IMG/VR virus record: IMGVR_UViG_3300027796_000032
Coordinates: 1 to 30,944 of that record
DNA: 30,944 bases
Direction: 5' to 3' (one strand)
DNA from: a virus
How positions within the stretch are numbered: position 1 is the stretch's first letter; every line of letters starts with the position of its first letter. Below the pieces are notes generated by a model. It searched no databases and was not told the origin of the DNA. It was given only the letters and a program-made list of their open reading frames with translations. Below, piece by piece: positions 22,911 through 30,590 of this stretch. Made by a program: the position numbers and the translations under genes.

Positions 22911-22925
22911 TGATATATCATCTCC

Positions 22926-24476
22926 TTAGCCGAGAACGATGAGGCCCCTTTTGTCATAAACGCTGCCCGCGCTTTTCCTGTTCCTGACCGCCCGATCCAG
23001 CGCCATAATTGTTGCAACAGCGCCGTCGATACGCTCTGTACTGCATTTTTTAGATGGCTTTATATTTTCAGCAGAATCCGTTTCCACATGGACGTTGTCA
23101 AAGTTCCAGCGGAGGACGGGGTGGCAGTTGTGTATCAGCTGTTTCTGCAATACCATCGTGAATATTTCCTTTGTCGCCGGGCTCATATCCTTAAACCCCT
23201 GCCCGAAGGGGATCATTGTCAGGCCGTCGTCCTGCAGGTTTAATATAATCTGCGTGGCGTTATACCGGTCATAGGCGATTTCTTTAACGACATATTTTGA
23301 TGCAATTTCCTTAATATCCGCTTCAATCCGGCGGTAATCCACCACATTACCTTCGGTTGTCCGTATATGCTCCTGCGCCTGCCACACGTCATACGGCACA
23401 TGATCCCGGTTTACCCTTTGTTTCAGGTTTTCCTCCGGTATCCAGAAGAATGGAAGAATAATATATTTCTCGTTTTCATGCCTCGGCGGGAACACCAGTA
23501 CAAAAGCGGTCAGGTCAAGGGTAGTGGATAAATCCAGCCCGGCAAAGCATTCTCTGCCGATTAAAGTAGATGGATTAACCATTTCATTGCAGGCGTCCCA
23601 TTTGTCCATGGGCATCCATCTTAAACTCTGCTTCACCCATTGGTTCAGCCTGAGCTGACGGAATATATTTTCCTCAGCCGGGTTATCCTTGGCTGAATTG
23701 CAGGCGTTCCTGACCTTCTCAATGTCAATGGTATACCCCAGCGACGGGTTGGACAGATACCAGTTCGCCTCGTCTGTCCAGTCCGCTTCATCCGGAATGC
23801 CATATATAACAGGGTAAAAAGTCGGGTCGATTTTCCTGCCTGCGATGATATCCGCCGCTTTCTGATGCACCTCATAGCAGATACTGTTTCTGTCCGTACC
23901 AGCTGTAGTTATCAGGAAAAACAGCGGCTGAGCCCTTGCGTCGCCGGAGCCTTTGGTCATAACGTCATATAGGTCGCGGTTGGGCTGGGCATGCAGTTCG
24001 TCGAACACAACGCCGTGGACATTGAGGCCGTGTTTTGTAAAGACTTCGGAGGATAAGACCTGATAATAGCTGCCCGTCGGCTTATATACCAGCCGCTTTA
24101 CCGACATAATCGGTTTAAAATGTTTCTTCAGCGGCGGGCACTGATCCACCATCGCAACCGCCACGTCAAATACAATGCTCGCCTGCTGACGGTCGGCGGC
24201 GCAGCCGTATACCTCCGCGCCCCATTCCATATCGGCGCAGGTCAGGTATAGGGCGACCGCCGCGGCAATCTCACTCTTGCCATTTTTCTTTGGGATTTCA
24301 ACATAAGCCGTGTTGTACTGCCGGTATCCGTCTTTTTTTACTGTCCCGAAAATATCCCTGATAATCTGATCCTGCCAGGGCAGCAGGTCGAACGGAACTC
24401 CGCGCCATCTTCCTTTGGTATGCTTGAGGGCATTGATAAAGTGAACGGCTCGTTCCGCCTTTTCCTTGTCAAACAT
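22926..24476 (-). CDS. Terminase large subunit (TerL)
   Basis: A 516-residue packaging motor and nuclease. The ATPase has a Walker A-like VEIPKKNGKS (about residues 59-68) and Walker B VVFDELHAQ (156-163). The nuclease domain begins with FAGLDLSTTLD (Asp315 as a metal ligand). The protein is somewhat short because the N-terminal extension of many relatives is missing, but GGAGGAGG before the ATG and the preceding stop place the start firmly. It follows the small subunit and leads into the portal gene. Confidence 0.96.
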   Translation of the reverse strand: MFDKEKAERAVHFINALKHTKGRWRGVPFDLLPWQDQIIRDIFGTVKKDGYRQYNTAYVEIPKKNGKSEIAAAVALYLTCADMEWGAEVYGCAADRQQASIVFDVAVAMVDQCPPLKKHFKPIMSVKRLVYKPTGSYYQVLSSEVFTKHGLNVHGVVFDELHAQPNRDLYDVMTKGSGDARAQPLFFLITTAGTDRNSICYEVHQKAADIIAGRKIDPTFYPVIYGIPDEADWTDEANWYLSNPSLGYTIDIEKVRNACNSAKDNPAEENIFRQLRLNQWVKQSLRWMPMDKWDACNEMVNPSTLIGRECFAGLDLSTTLDLTAFVLVFPPRHENEKYIILPFFWIPEENLKQRVNRDHVPYDVWQAQEHIRTTEGNVVDYRRIEADIKEIASKYVVKEIAYDRYNATQIILNLQDDGLTMIPFGQGFKDMSPATKEIFTMVLQKQLIHNCHPVLRWNFDNVHVETDSAENIKPSKKCSTERIDGAVATIMALDRAVRNRKSAGSVYDKRGLIVLG

Positions 24477-24494
24477 ACCAAACTCCTCCTCCGG

Positions 24495-24971
24495 CTATTT
24501 GCTTCTGTTTACGCCGGACAGCAGCCCCTCCATGGAATCGTCCTCCCCGCTGTTATCCTCGCCCGACAGCCTGCTGCGCGCAGAAGGAGTCATGCCGAAT
24601 TCCTCGCAGAATTTCTGCATGCATTTTAAATACGTCTGCGCAATGGCTACATGCGGAATCTGCTGAAGATACCCCGACGGGGTTTTAATGACAAAGCCGT
24701 GTTTTGTGACAAACTCCTCCGCCTGTTTCCACCGGGCGTAGGACTGGCAGTATCCCGCGAAAGCGCTGCCGTCCACCTCGGTCAGCATCCCAAGGCTGTC
24801 CAGCCGTTTGGACATCCGCGCCCATTCCTTTTTTGCCTCATCGTCCAGCCATGACGGACAGCGCGGAACGATTGCCTTCGGTTTAGGCTCATTCACGTTC
24901 AGCGGCCGCCGCCCCGGATTGCCTTCCAGCACTTTGATTGCCGTTGGTTTGGGGATTTTTCCCTTTGCCAT
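24495..24971 (-). CDS. Terminase small subunit (P27 family)
   Basis: A 158-residue DNA-recognition subunit. KIPKPTAIKVLEGNPGRRPLNVNEPKP and RCPSWLDDEAKKEWARMSKRLDSLGMLTEVDGSAFAGYC are typical for P27-type small terminases of HK97-like phages, usually linked with cos packaging. AGGAGGTGG precedes the ATG. A perfect terminator lies only 34 bp upstream. Confidence 0.95.
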   Translation of the reverse strand: MAKGKIPKPTAIKVLEGNPGRRPLNVNEPKPKAIVPRCPSWLDDEAKKEWARMSKRLDSLGMLTEVDGSAFAGYCQSYARWKQAEEFVTKHGFVIKTPSGYLQQIPHVAIAQTYLKCMQKFCEEFGMTPSARSRLSGEDNSGEDDSMEGLLSGVNRSK

Positions 24972-25005
24972 ATTGAACCACCTCCTGTTTTAAAATGTAA
25001 ACACC

Positions 25006-25038
25006 AAAAAAGGCCTTGCATTTCGCTTGGCCTTTTTT
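25006..25038. terminator. Strong bidirectional terminator before the terminase genes
   Basis: AAAAAAGGCC and GGCCTTTTTT form a perfect 10-bp inverted repeat with a 13-nt loop; U tracts follow in both directions. It lies between the DUF6900-like gene and the small terminase, all read leftward, with only 34 nt left before the terminase start. Confidence 0.88.
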
Positions 25039-25053
25039 GAAAATATATATGTT

Positions 25054-25218
25054 TTACCGTTTCTCCGCTTCCTTTTTACCCAGCGCGTATGCCGCTTCCA
25101 ACGCCTTGCGCAGCTGCCATACCGATACCTCATGAAAATCCATAATATCGGAATTCCTTGTTTCCAGCGTATCAATCAGAAGCATTTCCTTCGCGATTTT
25201 CGCAAGCTCCTCTTTCAT
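25054..25218 (-). CDS. DUF6900-like small protein
   Basis: A 54-residue protein: MKEELAKIAKEMLLIDTLETRN, then SDIMDFHEVSVWQLRKALEAAY and ALGKKEAEKR. The segment 'LETRNSD...DFHEV(S/A)VW.L..AL.AAY..G' is what I recall for DUF6900, small proteins of phages and conjugative elements of Firmicutes; function unknown. The start at 25218 has GGGGG 8 nt upstream; a longer start at 25233 overlaps the previous gene by 10 bp and has a poorly spaced ribosome site. The gene is short and easily missed. Confidence 0.72.
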   Translation of the reverse strand: MKEELAKIAKEMLLIDTLETRNSDIMDFHEVSVWQLRKALEAAYALGKKEAEKR

Positions 25219-25223
25219 CCATT

Positions 25224-25430
25224 TTACCCCCATATGCCTTTAAAATTAAAATTTCCTTTTTTGATCTGTTCGTGATCCGCTTCCACCGCTTTGGAATAAT
25301 CAGGATCCTCACGTTCCCTTTCCGAGCAGCCCATACAGATTGTCTGTTGATTAAACATGGAGCAGATCCTCCCGCCTTCCAGCGACCCGCCGCACCTGTC
25401 GCATCGTGTCTTTTTGAAAAATGCGTCCAT
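25224..25430 (-). CDS. Small zinc-ribbon-like protein
   Basis: A 68-residue protein with two Cys pairs, CDRCGG (residues 10-13) and CMGC (32-35), spaced as in a zinc ribbon, plus a lone Cys at 23. An acidic/basic tail ends NFNFKGIWG. Similar short zinc proteins are common in clostridial phages ahead of the terminase genes; none has a known function that I can name. Confidence 0.75.
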   Translation of the reverse strand: MDAFFKKTRCDRCGGSLEGGRICSMFNQQTICMGCSEREREDPDYSKAVEADHEQIKKGNFNFKGIWG

Positions 25431-25453
25431 AATTTACGCTACTCCCTTCGCCC

Positions 25454-25816
25454 TTAATCAGCTATTTTAAATCCCTGCTTTTTATACAGCGCGGTGTAGG
25501 CTGGAAATTCCTGTTTCCTGCATTCCACCAGAATGCCTATGTCCTCATTGCCCTTCTGAACCACCAGCAGGCAGTGCCAGAAATTATTTGCGTCCACCGT
25601 CATCAGCGGTATATTGTCCGCGATGAACTGCCTTGGCATAATCAAGTCGCTTGAAAGATTCTCAAATTCAATTTTGCTGAGGGTAATCACCTTTTCAATC
25701 ACATACCGCTGCGGCTTTTTGCCGCGACTGATACATTCCGTCCGGTAATCCTCCAGCTCGCTCAGCCTCCGCGCCTGATGCTTGAAATACGCCGTTCCCG
25801 TTTGTTTTTCCTGCAT
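25454..25816 (-). CDS. Small phage protein, DUF6329-like
   Basis: A 120-residue protein. N-terminal helix FKHQARRLSELEDYRTECISRGK, then a beta-rich part with IMPRQFIADNIPLMTVDANNFWHCLLVVQKG and GILVECRKQEFPAYTALYKKQGF. The 'P..(F/Y)I..N.P.L..D....WHCLLV...G..DGILVE' pattern reminds me of DUF6329, of unknown function, seen in gut Firmicute phages. The ATG at 25816 has GGAG 8 nt upstream; a GTG at 25825 does not. Confidence 0.7.
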   Translation of the reverse strand: MQEKQTGTAYFKHQARRLSELEDYRTECISRGKKPQRYVIEKVITLSKIEFENLSSDLIMPRQFIADNIPLMTVDANNFWHCLLVVQKGNEDIGILVECRKQEFPAYTALYKKQGFKIAD

Positions 25817-25843
25817 AGATAACACTCCAATCGTTTATTTTCC

Positions 25844-25860
25844 CTGAGATTCTCAGGGTT
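25844..25860. repeat. Perfect palindrome between methyltransferase and DUF6329-like genes
   Basis: CCCTGAGA-T-TCTCAGGG is a perfect 8-bp inverted repeat with a single central base. No U run follows on either strand, so it is not a normal terminator. It could be an operator or an mRNA-stabilising hairpin in the 96-bp gap between the genes. Confidence 0.55.
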
Positions 25861-25912
25861 ATCGTATATGTTAAACGTAAACAGGATAATAATCAACATG
25901 TAAATCTGACAA

Positions 25913-27682
25913 TCATTTTTTGTTAATTTGTGTATAATACCGTACGATTCCAGCCATGATAAACTCAGCACACTGCCTTACAACGCCGTTGCCGCAGAGC
26001 TTGTAGACCGCCGAATCGGAGTTAGGATTTTTCAGCCACTTGATGATCTGGTTTCTGCTTTTGGGCTTTGACGACGTTCCCATAATCCGGCGGTGGGTTT
26101 CAAATACCTCCGTCCAGAACGCGATATCCACCTCTGTCGGATTTTCCGTTTCAAGATGGCTGCACCAGCCGTCCGGCAGACCCATGAGCCTCAGGCATTC
26201 CATTATTGAAAGTCGCCTCACGATATATTCCGTTTCAGCAGTTTCGCCGTTAGGCACGTAAGCCACACTATGCCTGTCAGCAGTGTTTAGTGTAAATGAT
26301 ACATCCTTATTCACCCCACTGCCCTGCGGTCCGTTTTTATGTTTCCTTCCTATCATGGAGCCCTGCAGGGCATACGTTTCCACAACAGCAACGCCTCCCT
26401 GATTGCATGCCGGGTCGCCTCCGCTTGTATCAAGCGTTCTCGCCGTTTCCGCCTCATAAATTCCGCTGTATGCATTATTTGAAAGCATTGCATTACTGTT
26501 TTGCGAACAGATACCAAAGGCTTTTTTTTCCTCACAGATGCGCTGCATGCCCTTATAATCGCTGCCCATCAGAGTCTGCGCGATATCCTCCGTTACCGGC
26601 AGGGACAGCTGTCTTTCGCTCATAACCATCGGGACGCTGCATCCGCCCGTACCCATTCTTGATGTTAATGTCTGAGACATGCCGTCAGATGACAGCTTTA
26701 CTCTGCTGTCAGCCGGATAATTTTCAACCGCGATTGCTCCGGTAGCCGCACTTTTTTTAACAGGGATCACAACTGCCGCGAGATTATCCCCCATCTGCGC
26801 CCTGAGCGTACAGGTATGCTCTTTGGAGCAGTGGCCTCCGAGGCGACTTGCAGCCCCGGGTTCGAAGCAATAGGTATCCAGGCTGCCGTCGCCCGACTGG
26901 TTTCGAAGCGCTGCGTCAAGCGGTTTCGGAAGCGTTTTCCCACGCAAAGCGGCGCGGCGGAGGATTCCCTCGCAGGCCTTTTGGGACAGGTTGTATTTCG
27001 GATCGGGGTTATCCTCCAGAATATCTCTCAGGAAAGTCTGTACCGGCGTAAATTCCGCTGTCGCAATCCCGTAAAACTGCAGGCCGTCAAAACCGTTGAG
27101 GGCTCTTTCGATTGCTTTTGCTCTCGGCACTGTTTGTTTCAGCGATGACGCTGTAACAAGCCTTTTTTGAACGCCGACCATAAACACCCTGTTTCTCCGC
27201 TGCGGAACGCCCATATACTGCGCCTGCAATATATTCATGTCAACTGCAAACCCCAAACGGCTGAATTCATGCAGCACCCGTTTTACATCTTCTCCCTTTT
27301 TGCTGGACAAAAGACCTTTCACATTTTCTGCTATTATGAATTTTGGATTTTCGCCGCCGGTTGCCGCCAGCATCTCTTCAATAATACGGATCGCCTCAAA
27401 AAACAGGCGCGACCTGCTGCCGTCAAGTCCGGAACGCTTCCCAGCGCACGATAAATCTTGACAGCAAAAGCCAAATGTTACCAAATCTACAGGCTGTATT
27501 TCCCCGCCGTTTATTTTGCAGATGTCACCGAGATGCTTCATTTCCGGCAGCCTTTTTGTGGTTACCCTTATGGGGAACGGCTCAATTTCGCTCGCCCAGA
27601 CCGGTGTAATGCCGTTCAGCTTTCCAGCAAGCGGAAAAGTGCCTGAGCCATCAAACAAACTGCCCATCGTTATATCAGGCAT
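25913..27682 (-). CDS. DNA C5-cytosine methyltransferase
   Basis: A 589-residue enzyme that moves a methyl group from S-adenosylmethionine to C5 of cytosine. Motif I is SLFDGSGTF (residues 8-16), motif IV is GFCCQDLS with catalytic Cys74, ENV is at 119-121, QRRNR at 161-165, and a motif X-like KLCGNGVVRQC lies near the C-terminus. In motif IV the usual Pro before the catalytic Cys is itself a Cys. The region between motifs VIII and IX is long, the target-recognition part. The ATG at 27682 has a good ribosome site and overlaps the preceding methyltransferase by 8 bp. No restriction endonuclease is nearby, so it is probably an orphan protecting phage DNA or methylating the host. Confidence 0.93.
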   Translation of the reverse strand: MPDITMGSLFDGSGTFPLAGKLNGITPVWASEIEPFPIRVTTKRLPEMKHLGDICKINGGEIQPVDLVTFGFCCQDLSCAGKRSGLDGSRSRLFFEAIRIIEEMLAATGGENPKFIIAENVKGLLSSKKGEDVKRVLHEFSRLGFAVDMNILQAQYMGVPQRRNRVFMVGVQKRLVTASSLKQTVPRAKAIERALNGFDGLQFYGIATAEFTPVQTFLRDILEDNPDPKYNLSQKACEGILRRAALRGKTLPKPLDAALRNQSGDGSLDTYCFEPGAASRLGGHCSKEHTCTLRAQMGDNLAAVVIPVKKSAATGAIAVENYPADSRVKLSSDGMSQTLTSRMGTGGCSVPMVMSERQLSLPVTEDIAQTLMGSDYKGMQRICEEKKAFGICSQNSNAMLSNNAYSGIYEAETARTLDTSGGDPACNQGGVAVVETYALQGSMIGRKHKNGPQGSGVNKDVSFTLNTADRHSVAYVPNGETAETEYIVRRLSIMECLRLMGLPDGWCSHLETENPTEVDIAFWTEVFETHRRIMGTSSKPKSRNQIIKWLKNPNSDSAVYKLCGNGVVRQCAEFIMAGIVRYYTQINKK

Positions 27683-28964
27683 CCTTATCACCCTTTTCGA
27701 TTTCAGCATACGCTGTTTTTACGCCGTCCCGAATCAGGAAAACATTATCGCTGCCGCCCATTTGATTGATGAACCGTTCCACTATCACATCCGCGTACCG
27801 TTCGTCCAATTCAATCATACAGCATATTCTATCTGTCTGTTCACAGGCAATCAGAGTGCTGCCCGATCCGCCGAACGGATCCAGAACAACGGAATTCACC
27901 ATGCTGGAATTCATAATGGGGTACGCAATCAGCTGCAGCGGTTTCATGGTTGGATGGACATCGTTTTTCTTCGGGCGGTCATAATTCCAGACCGTCGACT
28001 GTTTCCTGTCCGAATACCATTTGTGGCTGCCGCCCTGCTTCCAGCCGTACAGAACCGGTTCATGCTGGTAATGGTAGTCACACTTGCCCATGGCAAAGCT
28101 GTTTTTCACCCACAAGCAGGTTTCATGGCAGAAAAAACCCGCCTCTGTAAAGGCGGTTCTGAAATTTACCGTTTCCTTATCCGCGTGAAATACATAAATG
28201 CAGGCGCCGTCCGCCATAACTTCGTATGTGTTTTTGTAAAAGGCGAGCAGGAACTTTTTAAATTCCGCGCCCGCCATATTATCGTTCTGAATTTTTCCGG
28301 CTGTTCCTTCGTAAGCCACGTTATACGGCGGGTCGGTTATAACAAGGTTCGCTTGTCTGCCCTCCATCAGAACTGTATAACTCTCCGGTTTCGTGCTGTC
28401 ACCGCACAGTAACCTGTGCCTGCCGAGGAGCCAGATATCTCCCTGTCTGGATACAGGATTTTCAGGCGGCGGAATCTCACAATCGTCCTCTTTTACGTTC
28501 TCGTTTGTTATATTGGACATCATTTCATCCAGATCCTGCACGGTAAAACCGGTCAGCTCGAAGTCGATATCACCGCTTGCCTTGATTTCCGCTAAAATAT
28601 CCGCTGCCATATCTTTGTCCAGCTCGCTGAGCTCGGACAATCGGTTGTCCGCCACCAGATCCGCCCATTCCGCCGCTTCGCTCTCATAATCCTGATAATC
28701 CACCGGAGCCTTCTCCGTTTTCATTTCGACTGCCGCTGCCAGCCGCCCGTGCCCTTTGACAATAAAACCGCTTCGTTTGGAAACGGTAATAGGCGCACGC
28801 CATCCCTGGCTCTGTATAATCCTCGCAAGCAGTTTAATCTGCTCCTTACTGTGGGTGTTGGGGTTTCTCGGATTGCCCACAAGCTTTGTGATATCCACAA
28901 TTTCGTCGTGGGCACAGTAGACGGGAATATCCCCCGCCATTGCCTTTGGAAACACTTTCTCCAT
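27675..28964 (-). CDS. ParB-domain DNA methyltransferase (N4-cytosine/N6-adenine)
   Basis: A 429-residue fusion protein. The N-terminal ParB/Srx-like domain (about residues 15-110) has NPRNPNTHS and GHGRLAAA (71-78). The methyltransferase domain has DPPYN (211-215) and the SAM-binding DPFGGSGST (362-370), the beta-type motif order of N6-adenine or N4-cytosine enzymes. This fusion is common in prophages, often beside a C5 methyltransferase as here, with no cognate endonuclease. The likely role is modification of phage DNA against host restriction. AGGAGAG lies upstream of the ATG. Confidence 0.94.
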   Translation of the reverse strand: MEKVFPKAMAGDIPVYCAHDEIVDITKLVGNPRNPNTHSKEQIKLLARIIQSQGWRAPITVSKRSGFIVKGHGRLAAAVEMKTEKAPVDYQDYESEAAEWADLVADNRLSELSELDKDMAADILAEIKASGDIDFELTGFTVQDLDEMMSNITNENVKEDDCEIPPPENPVSRQGDIWLLGRHRLLCGDSTKPESYTVLMEGRQANLVITDPPYNVAYEGTAGKIQNDNMAGAEFKKFLLAFYKNTYEVMADGACIYVFHADKETVNFRTAFTEAGFFCHETCLWVKNSFAMGKCDYHYQHEPVLYGWKQGGSHKWYSDRKQSTVWNYDRPKKNDVHPTMKPLQLIAYPIMNSSMVNSVVLDPFGGSGSTLIACEQTDRICCMIELDERYADVIVERFINQMGGSDNVFLIRDGVKTAYAEIEKGDKDA

Positions 28965-29000
28965 GCATCTTCACTCTCCTCTGCTGATGTTTTTTATATG

Positions 29001-29043
29001 CAAAAACACCGCAACCCCTCATTAAATCAGAGGATTCCGGTGT
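29001..29043 (-). terminator. Terminator between HNH and methyltransferase genes
   Basis: On the minus strand ACACCG pairs with CGGTGT and an inner part (CCTC with GAGG, flanked by AA/TT) extends it; TTTTTG follows. It lies 32 bp past the HNH gene, with only 36 bp left before the methyltransferase start. Confidence 0.8.
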
Positions 29044-29075
29044 TCAACTGCATACGAAATTAAAAAAATTACGTA

Positions 29076-29435
29076 TCATTTGGTTTTATTATACCGATAC
29101 TTTGGTATACTGTCCTGCATTCCGGTCTTGGTGTTATGACATTTCTTACACAATGGCTGCCAATTCCTTTGATCCCACAGCAGCTTTGGGTCGCCGCGGT
29201 GCGGAACAATATGATCAACAGCAGTCGCTTCCACCAGCCTACCCTGCCTGTTACACTCAATACAGAGCGGATGCGACTGCAGATACAACTTGCTCAGCCT
29301 GCGCCATCTGCAGTCATATCCGCGATCATGCGCAGAAGGGCGGTTATGTAATTTATTATGTTTTTCGCAGTAGGTATCGAGCGTCAGCTCCGGGCATCCC
29401 GGATGCCTGCACGGTTTTTTTGGTTTTGTCGGCAT
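29076..29435 (-). CDS. HNH endonuclease
   Basis: A 119-residue HNH nuclease. The N-terminus has a Cys/His cluster (CRHPGCPEL ... YCEKH). The core carries zinc pairs Cys58/Cys61 and Cys96/Cys99 and the catalytic series His75 (DHIVPHRG), Asn91 and His100. Phage HNH proteins of this type work with the terminase in cos cleavage and packaging and usually sit beside the small terminase; here two methyltransferases and three small genes intervene. GGAGGAG precedes the ATG. Confidence 0.93.
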   Translation of the reverse strand: MPTKPKKPCRHPGCPELTLDTYCEKHNKLHNRPSAHDRGYDCRWRRLSKLYLQSHPLCIECNRQGRLVEATAVDHIVPHRGDPKLLWDQRNWQPLCKKCHNTKTGMQDSIPKYRYNKTK

Positions 29436-29456
29436 CTACAGCTCCTCCATATAATT

Positions 29457-29548
29457 GGACAAAGCAAAAGCCCCAACACTTTATATGGCAGGGCTGTTCT
29501 CCGTCTATCCAATTTCTCTGATTATATATATATCATACTTTGCCAGTG
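29457..29548 (-). repeat. Repeat copy B: promoter-like plus terminator-like unit
   Basis: This ~92-bp unit matches copy A (30591-30682) at about 80 of 92 positions, in the same direction. On the minus strand it holds TATGATATA, TATAAT, the identical block CAGAGAAATTGGATAGACGG, then an AGCCCTG/TGGGGCT hairpin and TTTTG. It lies exactly between the ArpU-like gene and the HNH gene, the usual place of the late promoter. It may encode a short RNA of about 65 nt, or be the target of a late regulator. Confidence 0.7.
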
Positions 29549-29562
29549 TCATACAATGTCTT

Positions 29563-29970
29563 TTAGTGTCCTGTTTGAATTTCTTTTAAACTTTTTGCAT
29601 GAATTTTATGTGTGTACCGAAGATCATACCCCAATTTATCAGCAATTACAGACCAATCTTTTCCTGATAAGTACCGCAGTTCAAGCAAAAGCCTGTGTGT
29701 GGAATTTTTAACTGTATTGATTTTTTCCATAATTTCAAGCTTTACCTCAACCAGCCGTTCGGCATCCAGACTGACCTCATTCTGTAAATCCATGAGCTTC
29801 ACCATCAGGTTTTCCATCCTTTGTGGATCTTTGGTACCGTTTACATTTCCGATGTCCATCCCTACCGTTATCTTACACGCAAGTTCCTGCAGCGACTGTA
29901 CCTGCTCCAGCTTGCTTACAATCCGCTGATCCAGAAGATACGCCCTTGATAGATATTCTTTTGCTGTCAT
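29563..29970 (-). CDS. ArpU/DUF1492-like late gene transcription regulator
   Basis: A 135-residue, largely helical protein: MTAKEYLSRAYLLDQRIVSKLEQVQSLQ, a central coiled coil, and a C-terminal HTH with LELRYLSGKDWSVIADKLGYDLRYTHKIHAKSLKEI, like sigma region 4. This is the pattern of DUF1492/ArpU-type phage regulators that switch on late genes. The ATG at 29970 is preferred because GGAGGT stands 7 nt upstream. It directly precedes repeat copy B and the late genes, as expected for the activator of that operon. Confidence 0.85.
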   Translation of the reverse strand: MTAKEYLSRAYLLDQRIVSKLEQVQSLQELACKITVGMDIGNVNGTKDPQRMENLMVKLMDLQNEVSLDAERLVEVKLEIMEKINTVKNSTHRLLLELRYLSGKDWSVIADKLGYDLRYTHKIHAKSLKEIQTGH

Positions 29971-29984
29971 TTTCAGTACCTCCG

Positions 29985-30203
29985 TTAAAGCTTTATGACT
30001 TTGCACATGCTGTCCAGCACGGGATATGTACACCGGTAGTTTTCCAGAATCCCAAGTTTTTGCAGCCGATTTTTACTTTTCAAAAAGTCCTGTCTGAATT
30101 TATCCTCGCTTTTACGAAAACCACAGTTGTCCGGACAGCTTTCATTGTTTGTAATCAGGCACTTCGTTCCTCTTTTCGCAAAGCATATACTGTTATCCGT
30201 CAT
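29985..30203 (-). CDS. Small Cys-containing phage protein
   Basis: A 72-residue protein whose N-terminus has Cys at 8, 15, 23 and 27 (RGTKCLITNNESCPDNCGFRKS), perhaps a zinc-binding motif, followed by a basic helix and CTYPVLDSMCKV. Very similar short proteins stand before ArpU-like genes in clostridial phages; no function known to me. AAGGA lies 6 nt before the ATG. It ends 14 bp before the regulator start. Confidence 0.78.
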   Translation of the reverse strand: MTDNSICFAKRGTKCLITNNESCPDNCGFRKSEDKFRQDFLKSKNRLQKLGILENYRCTYPVLDSMCKVIKL

Positions 30204-30234
30204 TTCTTATCCTTCTTTCAAATTCATATTTAGG

Positions 30235-30288
30235 TTACCTGTTGCTTCTGTGTATTTCGCGCATATTCGTTTTTCTTCTTATCACCAT
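30235..30288 (-). CDS. Possible 17-residue basic mini-ORF
   Basis: The peptide MVIRRKTNMREIHRSNR has a very strong ribosome site (GGGGAGGTG) 7 nt upstream. It follows a strong terminator by 39 nt and precedes the Cys protein. No family is known to me. It may be a true small basic peptide, a leader, or just a ribosome site for coupled translation. Confidence 0.35.
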   Translation of the reverse strand: MVIRRKTNMREIHRSNR

Positions 30289-30327
30289 AATTTTCACCTC
30301 CCCTCAGTATGCCGGTATGGCAGAAAC

Positions 30328-30362
30328 AAAAAAACAGGCAGCAAACGCAAGCCTGTTTTTTT
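30328..30362. terminator. Strong bidirectional terminator at the right end
   Basis: AAAAAAACAGGC and GCCTGTTTTTTT form a perfect 12-bp inverted repeat with an 11-nt loop and U tracts on both sides. It probably ends the transcription unit coming from the right. Confidence 0.9.
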
Positions 30363-30392
30363 GATATCCCATTAGAAATTTTACCGCACAAT

Positions 30393-30552
30393 TTATAAAA
30401 ATACCGAATCCTGCCAGCCCTTGCGGCTCTCACCACGCAAAGGCCGGCCATCTCCGGAAGCAATCATTTTTGCTCTGCCTGAATATGGAACTTTCAGGTT
30501 ATTTTCATAACCCGGTCACGCAAAGCCCATATCCCTGCATATCCTGATTCAT
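30393..30552 (-). pseudogene. Possible frameshifted small gene
   Basis: One frame from the ATG at 30552 reads MNQDMQGYGLCVTGL and stops. A second frame, shifted by one base at a GGG, reads on as GYENNLKVPYSGRAK and continues to GWQDSVFL, ending just before the terminator at 30328-30362. Removing one G would give a protein of about 53 residues with natural-looking composition. I do not recognise it. It may be a decayed gene, a +1 frameshift, or chance. Confidence 0.3.
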
Positions 30553-30590
30553 TATGCTTTCTACAATACCATTTTGTACCTCTTCAAAAT

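Noticed and set aside
24990-25175. 61-codon Arg/Lys-rich minus-strand ORF
   Set aside because: It overlaps the DUF6900-like gene in another frame and runs through the terminator; no ribosome site.
27516-28412. 298-codon plus-strand ORF
   Set aside because: It lies wholly opposite the two methyltransferase genes, which have clear motifs; it is a shadow with no ribosome site or recognisable domain.
29450-29516. Short conserved peptide ORF in repeat copies A and B (TTG start, MDRR...ALP.KV.GLL)
   Set aside because: Both copies can be read in one frame, but there is no ribosome site before the TTG, the end differs completely, and the hairpin/terminator explains the conservation better.
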